Source: Chloroflexota bacterium
GTDB lineage: Bacteria > Chloroflexota > Dehalococcoidia > JACPQD01
Direction of reading: 5' to 3'
Assembly (NCBI GenBank): GCA_016190665.1
Contig: JACPQD010000093.1
Span: forward strand, 1 to 64,000
Length of the DNA: 64,000 nt
Position 1 is the stretch's first letter; each line of letters begins with the position of its first letter. Shown here piece after piece: positions 56,252 through 63,935 of the stretch. The translations under genes and the position numbers were made by a program. The notes beneath the pieces are model-generated. The model saw nothing but the letters and a program-made list of their open reading frames with translations, was not told where the DNA came from and searched no databases.

Positions 56252-57439
56252 ATGAGAAGCGTGTATCTCGATAACGCCGCCACTACCCGGGTCCTGCCCG
56301 AAGTGCTGGACGCGATGCTGCCTTACTTCAAGGATTACTACGGAAATCCTCAGTCTCTTCACCGCTGGGGAGACGCGGCCCGAGAGGCGCTGGACGAGGC
56401 GCGGGAGAAAGTCGCTGCGCTTATCGGCGGCCAGCCTGAGGAAATCATCTTCACCGCTAGCGGCAGCGAGTCCAACAACCTGGCCATCAAGGGGCTGGCC
56501 CGCGCCCAGCAAGCCAAAGGCAAGCACGTCGTCGTCTCCGCTATCGAGCACTTCTCGGTGCTGAACTCGGCTCAGACCTTGGAGAAGATGGGCTTCGAGG
56601 TGACTCACGTCTCCGTGGACAGGTATGGGATAGTCGACCCCGAGGAGGTGGCGCGAAGCCTACGGGGCGACACCATTCTGGTCTCGATCATGCACGCCAA
56701 TACCGAGGTGGGCACCATCCAGCCGATCAGGGAGATCGCGGCAGTCGTGAAGAAAGCGGGCGTGGCCTTCCACACCGACGCCGTCGCCGCCGCAGGCAAC
56801 ATCCCCATCGACGTGAAAACGCTGGGCGTGGATGCCCTGAGCCTGGCGGGCAACCAGTTCTATGGCCCGAAGGGCGCGGCGGCGCTCTGGGTCAAGAAGG
56901 GGACGCGCATCATTCCCCTCATCGACGGCGGGGTGCAGGAGAACGGGCGGCGGGCCGGCACGGAGAATGTGCCCGCCATCGTCGGTCTCGGCAAGGCTGC
57001 CGAGTTGGCAAGGCTGGAGATGGACTCACGCGGGAGGCGCCTTACGACTCTCCGCGACAAATTGATTGGCGGCGTACTCTCCAGAATAGATCGCACCGTC
57101 CTCACAGGCCATCCTGCGCAGCGGCTTCCGGGAAACGCCAGCTTCTGCTTTGAGTTCATCGAGGGGGAATCGATCCTCATGCTCCTGGACCAGCAGGGCA
57201 TAGCCGCCTCCAGCGGCTCCGCCTGCACGTCCCGTGCCCTCAAGGCCTCTCACGTCCTTATCTCCATGGGGGCTCCTCACGAGATAGCCGCGGGATCGAT
57301 CCTGTTCACGCTGGGGCTGGATACCACTGAGGAGGATATCGATTACGTCCTTGAGGTGCTCCCGCCGATAGTCGACAGACTGCGCCAGATGTCCCCGTTG
57401 TACGCCAGGTTCGTGAAAGCGCAGGCAGGAAGGAGTTAG
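56252..57439 (+). CDS. iscS: IscS/NifS-family protein lacking the PLP lysine
   Basis: 395-residue homologue of cysteine desulfurase. The fold markers are intact: YLDNAATTRV at 5-14, GNPQSLH, FTASGSESNN, His100 in SAIEH, Asp176 in HTDAVAA, GGVQENGRRAGTENV, and the mobile-loop Cys325 in SSGSACTS. The segment that should read SxHKFYGPKG reads AGNQFYGPKG (199-208), so the Schiff-base lysine is Gln202 and the preceding His is Asn201. The Gln of DAVQA that contacts PLP is Ala179. Such a protein should not desulfurate cysteine by the normal mechanism but could still pass sulfur or supply a thiol ligand to IscU. ATG 56252 has GGGAGGAA. It starts the operon iscS-iscU-zinc ribbon-dsrE-tusA. Confidence 0.9.
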   Translation: MRSVYLDNAATTRVLPEVLDAMLPYFKDYYGNPQSLHRWGDAAREALDEAREKVAALIGGQPEEIIFTASGSESNNLAIKGLARAQQAKGKHVVVSAIEHFSVLNSAQTLEKMGFEVTHVSVDRYGIVDPEEVARSLRGDTILVSIMHANTEVGTIQPIREIAAVVKKAGVAFHTDAVAAAGNIPIDVKTLGVDALSLAGNQFYGPKGAAALWVKKGTRIIPLIDGGVQENGRRAGTENVPAIVGLGKAAELARLEMDSRGRRLTTLRDKLIGGVLSRIDRTVLTGHPAQRLPGNASFCFEFIEGESILMLLDQQGIAASSGSACTSRALKASHVLISMGAPHEIAAGSILFTLGLDTTEEDIDYVLEVLPPIVDRLRQMSPLYARFVKAQAGRS

Positions 57440-57440
57440 T

Positions 57441-57860
57441 ATGCCCATATACAGCGACAAGGTGATGGACCACTTCATGCACCCTCGCAACGTGGGTGAG
57501 ATAGAGGATGCCGATGGCATCGGTGAAGTGGGCAATCCCGTTTGCGGGGATATGATGACCTTCTACGTCAAGGTTAAGGACGGTCATCTCTCCGACATCA
57601 AGTTCAAGACCTTCGGCTGCGGCGCGGCGATAGCCGTGTCCAGCATAGTGAGCGAGATGGCGATGGGCAAGACCATCGAAGAGGTCAGACAGATTACCCC
57701 AACTTTGGTGGCCCAGGAGCTGGAGGGGCTGCCCAAGCAGAAGTTCCACTGCTCCAATCTGGGCGCCCAGGCCTTGAACATGGCCGTGGACGACTATCTC
57801 AGAAAACAAGGCGTGGATATCCCTCAGAGGCAGGAGGAGGCCGAACATGAGCGCGAATAG
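57441..57860 (+). CDS. iscU: Iron-sulfur cluster scaffold IscU/NifU-N
   Basis: 139-residue scaffold on which Fe-S clusters form. The three ligand cysteines are Cys35 in GNPVCGD, Cys60 in FGCGAAIA and Cys104 in KFHCSNL, with Asp37 and His103 at the expected neighbouring positions. The acidic tail (QRQEEAEHERE) is extra. It starts one base after the iscS stop and overlaps the zinc-ribbon gene by 14 bases, so production of the three proteins is linked. Confidence 0.95.
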   Translation: MPIYSDKVMDHFMHPRNVGEIEDADGIGEVGNPVCGDMMTFYVKVKDGHLSDIKFKTFGCGAAIAVSSIVSEMAMGKTIEEVRQITPTLVAQELEGLPKQKFHCSNLGAQALNMAVDDYLRKQGVDIPQRQEEAEHERE

Positions 57861-58044
57861 CAGCCAGGAAAAGAGCAGTATGTTCAGGAAGTGCCTTTGC
57901 CCCTTTTGCGAGGAGGCGCTTGTAGAGGCTGAGCCCCTCTTCTGCCAGCCTTGCGGGCTGGCCCTCCGGCGTTGCTCGAAATGCCTCACCGTGGTGGCGA
58001 AAGAGGCGACTGTCTGCCCGCAATGCGGGACCGCCATCGAGTAA
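57847..58044 (+). CDS. Small double zinc-ribbon protein
   Basis: 65-residue protein with four Cys pairs: CLCPFC, CQPC, CSKC and CPQC, enough for two zinc ribbons (or a labile Fe-S site). Function unknown. It overlaps iscU by 14 bases and precedes dsrE by 15, so it is a fixed part of this operon here. It could deliver metal or tether assembly partners, which is inference. Confidence 0.75.
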   Translation: MSANSSQEKSSMFRKCLCPFCEEALVEAEPLFCQPCGLALRRCSKCLTVVAKEATVCPQCGTAIE

Positions 58045-58059
58045 AGAAGGAGATGGGCC

Positions 58060-58536
58060 ATGGCAGACAAAATGACGCTGGCGGTCTTCAGCGGAGAGCT
58101 GGACAAGGCCCTTGCCGCCTTCAACATCGCCATCGGGGGGGCTTCCATGGGCATGGAAGTGAGCATGTTCTTCACTTTCTGGGGCCTGAACATCATCAAG
58201 CGCAACGAGGGCGGCATACAGAGCAAGGGGATAATGAGGAAGATGCTCAATCTGATGAACCGGGGAGGGTCGAAGCGACTGCCCATGTCCAAGTTTCACA
58301 TGCTCGGGATTGGCACCGGGATGATGAAGGGCTTGATGAAGGACATCAACTTCCCCCAACTCGAGGAGTTGATCAAGATGGCCCACGAAATGGGAGTGAA
58401 GTTCATCGCCTGCACGACCACCATGGGCATGATGGGCATTTCCAAGGATGCTTTCATCCCCGAGGTGGATGACCTGGCCGGTGTCGCTACTTTCCTGGCT
58501 GACGCCAGGGACTCGAAGGTCAGCCTCTTCATCTAG
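58060..58536 (+). CDS. DsrE-family sulfur-transfer protein
   Basis: 158-residue DsrE/DsrE2-like protein. Family features are LAVFSGELDKALAAFNIAIGGASMGMEVSMFFTFWG-type start (landmarks KMTLAVFSGELDKAL and VSMFFTFWGLNIIK), and a single conserved cysteine in FIACTTTMGMMGI near residue 121, the persulfide-carrying position in this family. A Met-rich middle region (KMLNLMNRGG, GMMKGLMK) is notable. AAGGAGA precedes ATG 58060. It likely exchanges sulfur with TusA, encoded next. Confidence 0.88.
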   Translation: MADKMTLAVFSGELDKALAAFNIAIGGASMGMEVSMFFTFWGLNIIKRNEGGIQSKGIMRKMLNLMNRGGSKRLPMSKFHMLGIGTGMMKGLMKDINFPQLEELIKMAHEMGVKFIACTTTMGMMGISKDAFIPEVDDLAGVATFLADARDSKVSLFI

Positions 58537-58628
58537 TACCCTGCAGGTGAAATCACGCGCAAGTTGTGCATGAGTTCAGCTCTGTCGCCATCTTTCTTGG
58601 CTCCAGCTTGACCGGCTCCGGAGGAGAA

Positions 58629-58862
58629 ATGAAAGCAGACGTAACCCTTGACTGTATTGGCCTATATTGCCCCATGCCCATAGTGAGCACAGCCAAGAAG
58701 ATAAAGGAACTTGCGCCGGGGCAGGTGCTCGAAGTGCTGGCTGACGATAAGGGCATCAAAAGGGATATGCCCGCCTGGTGCGACGCCACAGGGAACGATT
58801 TTCTGGGCATCGAGGAGGATGACGGGCACTATAAGGCTTACGTGAAGAAGAAGGGGGAATAG
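58629..58862 (+). CDS. tusA: TusA/SirA-family sulfur carrier
   Basis: 77-residue TusA-like protein: DVTLDCIGLYCPMPIVSTAK contains the CPxP motif whose Cys carries a persulfide. A second cysteine occurs in PAWCDATG. ATG 58629 has GGAGGAG upstream; the longer frame is not needed. With DsrE and IscS/IscU upstream, it probably shuttles sulfane sulfur within the cell. Confidence 0.92.
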   Translation: MKADVTLDCIGLYCPMPIVSTAKKIKELAPGQVLEVLADDKGIKRDMPAWCDATGNDFLGIEEDDGHYKAYVKKKGE

Positions 58863-58945
58863 GTGGTAGGGAATAGGGGATAGGGAGCAATGGGAAGCTC
58901 AACCCTTGAACCTCAAACGTACAACCTAAAACCTATCCTTGCGAC
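58863..58945. repeat. 'aacctaaaacct' repeat
   Basis: GTAGGGAATAGGGGATAGGG on the left and CTTGAACCTCAAACGTACAA with CCTAAAACCTATCC on the right. Same vocabulary as 4758-4915. It ends where the next ribosome site starts. Confidence 0.6.
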
Positions 58946-58955
58946 AGGAGCTGCG

Positions 58956-59681
58956 GTGAATCTCAAAGCCCTTCATGATCTCACTTACGGCATGTATATC
59001 ATCGGCTCCCGCAAAAGCAACAGCCTGAACGCCCAGACTGCCAACACAGTCATCCAAGTCTGCTCCGACCCGGTGGTGGTCTCTGTCTGCATCAACAAAG
59101 GCAACCTCACCCACGAGTTTATTAAAGATAGCGGCGTTTTCTCCGTATCCATTCTGTCCAGGGACGCGCCCTTGAGCCACATTGGCGCCTTTGGTTTCCG
59201 GTCGGGCCGCGACGTCGATAAGCTGAAGGGCGTGAACTACCGGGTTGGAGAGACAGGGGCGCCTATTGTCCTGGATTACGCTCTCTCCTATCTGGAAGTC
59301 AAGGTGGCGAAGGATATGGACCTCCTGACCCACACCACTTTCGTGGGCGAAGTGGTGGCCGCCGAAGTCCTGCGAGCGGGCGAGCCGTTGACCTACGCCT
59401 ACTACCACGCGATAAAACGCGGCACTACCCCTACCACCGCCCCATCGTATGTAAAAGAGACGCAGGCGGAGGGGGTCCCGGCAGTAGTTGAAACGAAGGG
59501 AGAGGAGAGACCGGCGCGCATGGATAAGTACAGGTGCATCGTTTGCGGCTATGTCTACGACCCTAAGGAGGGTGATCCTGACAGCAATATTCCTCCCGGC
59601 GTGCCTTTCGAGAGCCTGCCCGATAACTGGGTGTGCCCGGTCTGCGGCGCCACCAAGGTGGACTTCGAGAAAGTGGAGTAG
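58956..59681 (+). CDS. Flavin reductase-rubredoxin fusion (high-molecular-weight rubredoxin)
   Basis: 241-residue electron carrier. The N-terminal flavin-reductase-like FMN domain (about 1-165: [35 protein letters not shown]) is followed by a linker and a C-terminal rubredoxin with [10 protein letters not shown] and CPVCGATK. Such proteins pass electrons from NAD(P)H to oxygen- or peroxide-reducing partners in anaerobes; rubrerythrin at 4916 is a plausible acceptor. GTG 58956 is preferred with AGGAG at 58946-58950, since the upstream part of the frame is repeat sequence. Confidence 0.88.
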   Translation: MNLKALHDLTYGMYIIGSRKSNSLNAQTANTVIQVCSDPVVVSVCINKGNLTHEFIKDSGVFSVSILSRDAPLSHIGAFGFRSGRDVDKLKGVNYRVGETGAPIVLDYALSYLEVKVAKDMDLLTHTTFVGEVVAAEVLRAGEPLTYAYYHAIKRGTTPTTAPSYVKETQAEGVPAVVETKGEERPARMDKYRCIVCGYVYDPKEGDPDSNIPPGVPFESLPDNWVCPVCGATKVDFEKVE

Positions 59682-59701
59682 AGTCGAAAGGAGTTGAGAC
59701 T

Positions 59702-59941
59702 GTGTCCTGCTATTTGCGTCATCTGGATAGCGTCCTGGCGGAGGCGGGTATCGAGCTAACCCGAGAGAACCGCAAAAGGGTCGATCAGGCGATTCACCTG
59801 GCCGTGGGCGTCGCCTACAAGGAGTGTCCCCGGGCCTGGAGGCAAGTCAAAGCGCGCCTGACGGCTGCCTCACCAGAACACCAGGTTTTCATCGAGGAGA
59901 TGAGAAAAGCCTACCGCGCTTGCGCGAAGGGAGAGGTTTGA
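59702..59941 (+). CDS. Conserved hypothetical protein
   Basis: 79-residue soluble protein without recognised domain: SCYLRHLDSVLAEAGIELTR, NRKRVDQAIHLAVGVAYKEC and CPRAWRQVKARL are visible. Start GTG 59702 with AAGGAG upstream; it follows the rubredoxin fusion by 20 bases and probably belongs to the same operon. The two cysteines (near residues 3 and 42) could be functional. Confidence 0.65.
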   Translation: MSCYLRHLDSVLAEAGIELTRENRKRVDQAIHLAVGVAYKECPRAWRQVKARLTAASPEHQVFIEEMRKAYRACAKGEV

Positions 59942-59984
59942 GCGATGGGCGACACATCGGATTCTGAATCAGGAGAGAGGACTA

Positions 59985-60896
59985 ATGGAGGCAGCGTACA
60001 AGACTATTCTCTACCAGAAGGATGAGGCTGTACCGAACATTGTATACATCACCCTGAATCGGCCGGAGAAAAGGAACGCCATCAGCATCGGCCCCAACGA
60101 GATGACCGGCGAGGTGATGGATGCCATCAGGCGCGCCGAGTACGACGACGATATCAAAGTAATCATCTTCCGTGGCAACGGCCCCAACTTCTGCGCCGGG
60201 TTCGACCTATCGATGGTCTACCGGGTCTACGGCGGCGGCCCGGATGTCAGCCCGCCGCAAGCAGCGCGACTACGCATCGATGAGGACCATATCGTGGGCA
60301 TCCGTAGAGCCCTGCTCTACTGCAAGAAGATAACCATTGCTCAGGTGCATGGCTGGTGTGTGGAGGGAGGCATATACTTTCCCCAGGCCAGCGATATCGC
60401 CGTAGCGGCTAAGAATGCCCGGTTCGCCCATCGAGGACAGCGGCTTGCCTTCGGCGGCACCATAAGTATGCCAAATGATCTGACGATAGGATTGAGCAAG
60501 AAGATCATAGAGCTTTCGCTCACGGGCAGGACGATAAGCGGCGAGGAAGCGGAGCACATCGGCATCATCACAAAAGCCGTGGAGCCTGAGATATTGGAGA
60601 AGGAAGTTTACTCCCTCGCCAAGGCATTGTGCAACATACCGGCGGATGCGGTGGCTATCGGGAAGATGGCGAGAAAGCACGTGGCCGAGTCCCTGGGACT
60701 GACCACCCTCTTGGGCCAGGCGACCTACCACACGCTGGCGACGAACCTGCACTATACGGCGGCGGAGAGGCAGAAGTCGGTCTACATCAGGGACAGGGAG
60801 AAGATGGGCGCCAAGGCGGCCTTCCATAAGCTGCACGAGCAGTTCGAGACCGCCCTGAACGAGACCAGGTACTTCAGGAGCTACAGTCCGGAGTAG
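59985..60896 (+). CDS. Enoyl-CoA hydratase/isomerase family protein
   Basis: 303-residue crotonase-fold protein. The CoA-site and oxyanion-hole motifs are ITLNRPEKRNAI, NFCAGFDLS and HGWCVEGGIYFPQASDIAVA. The usual catalytic Glu pair of hydratases is not obvious, so hydratase, isomerase or hydrolase activity all remain open. A C-terminal helical extension (last 50 residues) is longer than usual. ATG 59985 has GGAGAGAGGA upstream. It is convergent with the CoA transferase. Confidence 0.85.
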   Translation: MEAAYKTILYQKDEAVPNIVYITLNRPEKRNAISIGPNEMTGEVMDAIRRAEYDDDIKVIIFRGNGPNFCAGFDLSMVYRVYGGGPDVSPPQAARLRIDEDHIVGIRRALLYCKKITIAQVHGWCVEGGIYFPQASDIAVAAKNARFAHRGQRLAFGGTISMPNDLTIGLSKKIIELSLTGRTISGEEAEHIGIITKAVEPEILEKEVYSLAKALCNIPADAVAIGKMARKHVAESLGLTTLLGQATYHTLATNLHYTAAERQKSVYIRDREKMGAKAAFHKLHEQFETALNETRYFRSYSPE

Positions 60897-60913
60897 ACTG
60901 TTTGTGAGCGTCC

Positions 60914-60946
60914 AGACCGGACCGGTCTTGAAGACCGGTCCGGTCT
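60914..60946. repeat. 33-nt palindrome, copy 1
   Basis: AGACCGGACCGGTCTT (60914-60929) and its exact complement (60931-60946) around one G. It lies between convergent genes and can serve as terminator. Copy 2 at 62208-62240 has the same outer bases and changed but still fully paired inner bases. Confidence 0.8.
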
Positions 60947-60963
60947 TTCCGCCACCGTCCGTA

Positions 60964-62175
60964 TTAACGGTCTCTGCGCTTCGGCCCGTAGACCACGGCC
61001 TCGGTCATCATCTCAGAGACGGTATCCTCCGGGTAGCCAAGCAGATCGCCAATAACTTCACTGGCGTGTCTACCAAAGGCGGGCGGAAAGGTGAAGGCCG
61101 GCTCGTACTGGGAGAACTTGACCGCGCTCCCGGGGACGGTGACGCATCCCCCCTCCGGACAGGGCACGGGCACGATCATGTTACGATGCTGGACCTGGGG
61201 GTCAGCGGCAGCCTGGGACACCGTGTTCACTACGGAACAGGGCACATCGTAGCTGCTCAGCCGGTCAACCCATTCCTGGGAGGTCCTGGTGGCCAAGATG
61301 TCTCTCAAAATGGTGGTAAGCGCCGCGCAGTGATGGTCGCGGGCATCGACCGATTTGAAGCGCTCATCGCGCATGAGGTCCTCACGTTCCAGGCCGCGGC
61401 AGAGCCCGTGCCAGAACTTCTCCAGCAAACAGGCGATGACGATGTGCCCATCCTTCGTCTCGTAGACCCGATAGAGCGCATTCTCACGCTTGTACTGCGG
61501 CGCCGGATTCTTGCCGGTGAGGAAGTACTCCAGTAGATTCGTGTTCAGCAGGGCCACCTGCCCCTCCAGCAGCGAGGTGTTGACCTTCTGCCCGACGCCG
61601 GTGCGCTCGCGGGCGTACAGCGCCGCCAGGATGCCATGCGCCGTCCACATTCCGGCGCCAAGGTCGCCGATGGACAACCCGGAGCGGACCGGCGGCGGCT
61701 CGCCGGTGAGGCTCATGCCGCCCGACATCGCCTGCACAACGATGTCATACGCGGGCCGATCGCGGTAGGGGCCGGTGTTGCCAAAGCCGCTCAGCGAGCA
61801 ACTGATGATCGTGGGATTGATCCTGCGCAGCGTGCCGTAGTCAATAGCCAGCCTCTTGATAACCCCGGGACGGAAGTTGTCAACGACGACATCAGATACG
61901 CGCACGAGTTCATAGAAGAGAGCCTTTCCCTTTTCGCTACGCAAGTTGAGACCCACGCTCCGCTTGTTTCGGTTGGCTCCCAGGAATATGGTCGATTCCC
62001 CGGCGAACTGTGGCCGGGATCTGGGCAGCATGTTGGGCCGGGACTTCTCGTTCTCCACCCTGATCACATCGGCGCCCAGGTCGCCCAGGAGCATAGCGGC
62101 GAAAGGCCCCGCCAGGGCCTGTGTTATGTCCAGGACCCTTACGCCATACAACGGCCCCTTCTGGTCTTCTGCCAT
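60964..62175 (-). CDS. CaiB/BaiF family CoA transferase
   Basis: 403-residue type III CoA transferase. The N-terminal GVRVLDITQALAGPFAAMLL and LGADVIRVE, the NKRSVGLNL motif, and the SIGDLGAGMWTAHG segment with the catalytic Asp are all present. It would move CoA between carboxylic acids, for example to activate a hydroxy acid for the neighbouring AbfD. ATG 62175 with AAAGGAAC is chosen; the 33-nt palindrome (62208-62240) lies just upstream in the leader. Confidence 0.9.
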   Translation of the reverse strand: MAEDQKGPLYGVRVLDITQALAGPFAAMLLGDLGADVIRVENEKSRPNMLPRSRPQFAGESTIFLGANRNKRSVGLNLRSEKGKALFYELVRVSDVVVDNFRPGVIKRLAIDYGTLRRINPTIISCSLSGFGNTGPYRDRPAYDIVVQAMSGGMSLTGEPPPVRSGLSIGDLGAGMWTAHGILAALYARERTGVGQKVNTSLLEGQVALLNTNLLEYFLTGKNPAPQYKRENALYRVYETKDGHIVIACLLEKFWHGLCRGLEREDLMRDERFKSVDARDHHCAALTTILRDILATRTSQEWVDRLSSYDVPCSVVNTVSQAAADPQVQHRNMIVPVPCPEGGCVTVPGSAVKFSQYEPAFTFPPAFGRHASEVIGDLLGYPEDTVSEMMTEAVVYGPKRRDR

Positions 62176-62207
62176 CAGCACTCGTTCCTTTCCAATCGCA
62201 TTCAGCA

Positions 62208-62240
62208 AGACCGCCGAGGTCTTCAAGACCTCGGCGGTCT
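62208..62240. repeat. 33-nt palindrome, copy 2
   Basis: AGACCGCCGAGGTCTT (62208-62223) and its exact complement (62225-62240) around one C. It sits at the other end of the CoA transferase gene from copy 1. Confidence 0.8.
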
Positions 62241-62351
62241 AGACTTACAAGAGTTCGCGGCGGCAAGCCCCGTCGGGGTCCGACCGGTCCGACCTGTCCG
62301 ACCAGTCAGACTCGTCGGACGACCTGACCCCCGGGCCCCGACCCCTAACCC

Positions 62352-63782
62352 CTACTGCTCAGGTATGCCCGCCAGGCGGCGGGCGATGTTCTTCTTGGCG
62401 TTCAGATCGTAGTTGCCCAGGATAGCAATGGTTTCCATGATGGGCGAGCCGCCGCCATGCACGGCCGCCACGGACCAACCGCCGCCCCAGGAGGAGCACA
62501 GGTAATCGCCCACCATCCGGAAGCAGCGCTGCTGGTACTCCGCGGGAATCTTCGGATTTCTCATGATGTACTTGGCCAGCAGGGCGCCCGTCTTCTCGTT
62601 GTTGTAATCTGCCTCCAGCGGCAGCGTGGCCGGTAGTCCCCCAGCGATGTCCGCCAGAATGTTCATCTCATGATAGGTGGACTCGCCGGCGTGCCTGCGG
62701 CCCACATTGCAGTAGATCACATCGGGCACGTAGGTCCCCGACGAGGCGGGCCGGGCATTCACGCTGCCGGCGACGCCGGCGGCGTATACCAGTTCGGCAA
62801 CGCCGATCATCTCGGCAAGTTTCTCCCTTACATGGTTGGCCTTCTCCACGCCATTGTACTCCGCAACGAGCGCCGTCATACCCATGATGACGTCGGTCAA
62901 GGCCGGCTTGCACCCGCAGTAGCTGTGCCGGTGGAACAGGGCGAAGAGCAGGGCCAGCCTGCCGGCGAACTGGCGCTCGCCACACATGAACACCCGCTCC
63001 CAGGGGACGAAGACGTCATCAAAGATGACGAAAGAGTCAGCCCAGCCCTGGTCGGCAACGGGCGCCGGCAGGCTCTGCCGCGGTCGCGGCGAGGAGGCGC
63101 GGCTGACAAGATAGACCCCCTTGGTATCGGCCGGCACGGCAAAGGCGACCGCCCAGTCCTCCTCGCCCTCGGTCATGACCCGCGTGGGGAGGGCGATAAT
63201 CTCGTCGGCGTGGGCGGCCATGGTGATGTGGTTCTTGGCGCCCCTGACAACGATCCCGTCCCTCCTCTTCTCCACCACGCGGAGGTAGAGGTCGGGGTCC
63301 GCCTGCTCTTTGGGACGCTTGCTGCGGTCTCCCTTAACGTCGGTCTGGGCAGCCGCCGCCACCGAGTCGCGCTTCTGGAAGTCCTGAACATAGTCCAGGA
63401 ACCGGCGGTTATACTCTGTGCCCAGCTCCTGGTCCATCTCATGGGTGACCACGGAAAGGGCGTTCATCGCGTCGATGCCCATGCAGCGCAGGATGCAGAA
63501 GCCGGTCTTCTGCACGTACTGGCGGGTCATCTTCTGTTTATTCAAAAGGTCATCTACGCTATGGTGGATGTGGCAGAAACGGTTGATCCTCTCCCCCGTG
63601 AGGTGAGACGTCGCCGTCATGACCCCCTCGTAGGCAGGCTCTTGCGCCAGGTCGAAAGTGAGGCTCAAAACGTTCAGCTCCGGGGTGAACCTGGGGTCAT
63701 TCCGGCTCACGACCTCGCCTCCCATGTAGACATTGGGCTTGAGGGCCATGATGCGTTCTCGATACTCAGCAGCGGTTTTCAT
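62352..63782 (-). CDS. abfD: 4-hydroxybutyryl-CoA dehydratase (AbfD family)
   Basis: 476-residue member of the HpaB/AbfD flavoprotein family. The residues that distinguish the radical dehydratase from the monooxygenases are all present: 4Fe-4S ligands Cys96 and Cys100 (FCILRC), His284 and Cys291 in FHRHSYCGCK, plus Tyr288 and Lys292 at the catalytic spacing. It converts 4-hydroxybutyryl-CoA to crotonyl-CoA using FAD and the cluster, and is oxygen sensitive. ATG 63782 is preferred because GAAGGAG then has 6-base spacing (ATG 63788 is too close). With the CoA transferase and crotonase it suggests 4-hydroxybutyrate or related acid use. Confidence 0.9.
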   Translation of the reverse strand: MKTAAEYRERIMALKPNVYMGGEVVSRNDPRFTPELNVLSLTFDLAQEPAYEGVMTATSHLTGERINRFCHIHHSVDDLLNKQKMTRQYVQKTGFCILRCMGIDAMNALSVVTHEMDQELGTEYNRRFLDYVQDFQKRDSVAAAAQTDVKGDRSKRPKEQADPDLYLRVVEKRRDGIVVRGAKNHITMAAHADEIIALPTRVMTEGEEDWAVAFAVPADTKGVYLVSRASSPRPRQSLPAPVADQGWADSFVIFDDVFVPWERVFMCGERQFAGRLALLFALFHRHSYCGCKPALTDVIMGMTALVAEYNGVEKANHVREKLAEMIGVAELVYAAGVAGSVNARPASSGTYVPDVIYCNVGRRHAGESTYHEMNILADIAGGLPATLPLEADYNNEKTGALLAKYIMRNPKIPAEYQQRCFRMVGDYLCSSWGGGWSVAAVHGGGSPIMETIAILGNYDLNAKKNIARRLAGIPEQ

Positions 63783-63794
63783 TTGCATCTCCTT

Positions 63795-63935
63795 CGAGCT
63801 GTCAGCTATCAGTAGTCAGCTATCAGTCACCGGTTCCCGGAGACTGAATGCTGAAGCCGAAATGCTGTTCCTTCTGGGTCGTTTAGCTACCAACGGCTGG
63901 TTATCGTCTCCTGAAAGCTGATGGCTGATAGCTCA
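63795..63935. repeat. Inverted 'agctgtcagctatcag' repeat
   Basis: GAGCTGTCAGCTATCAGTAG (63799 on) faces CTGAAAGCTGATGGCTGATA (63913 on). Same vocabulary as the outer arms at 50862-51000. The remaining bases to 64000 hold no gene. Confidence 0.65.

Noticed and set aside
62352-63782. 4-hydroxyphenylacetate 3-monooxygenase assignment
   Set aside because: The family is shared, but all four Fe-S ligands and the Tyr/Lys pair of 4-hydroxybutyryl-CoA dehydratase are present; monooxygenases lack them.
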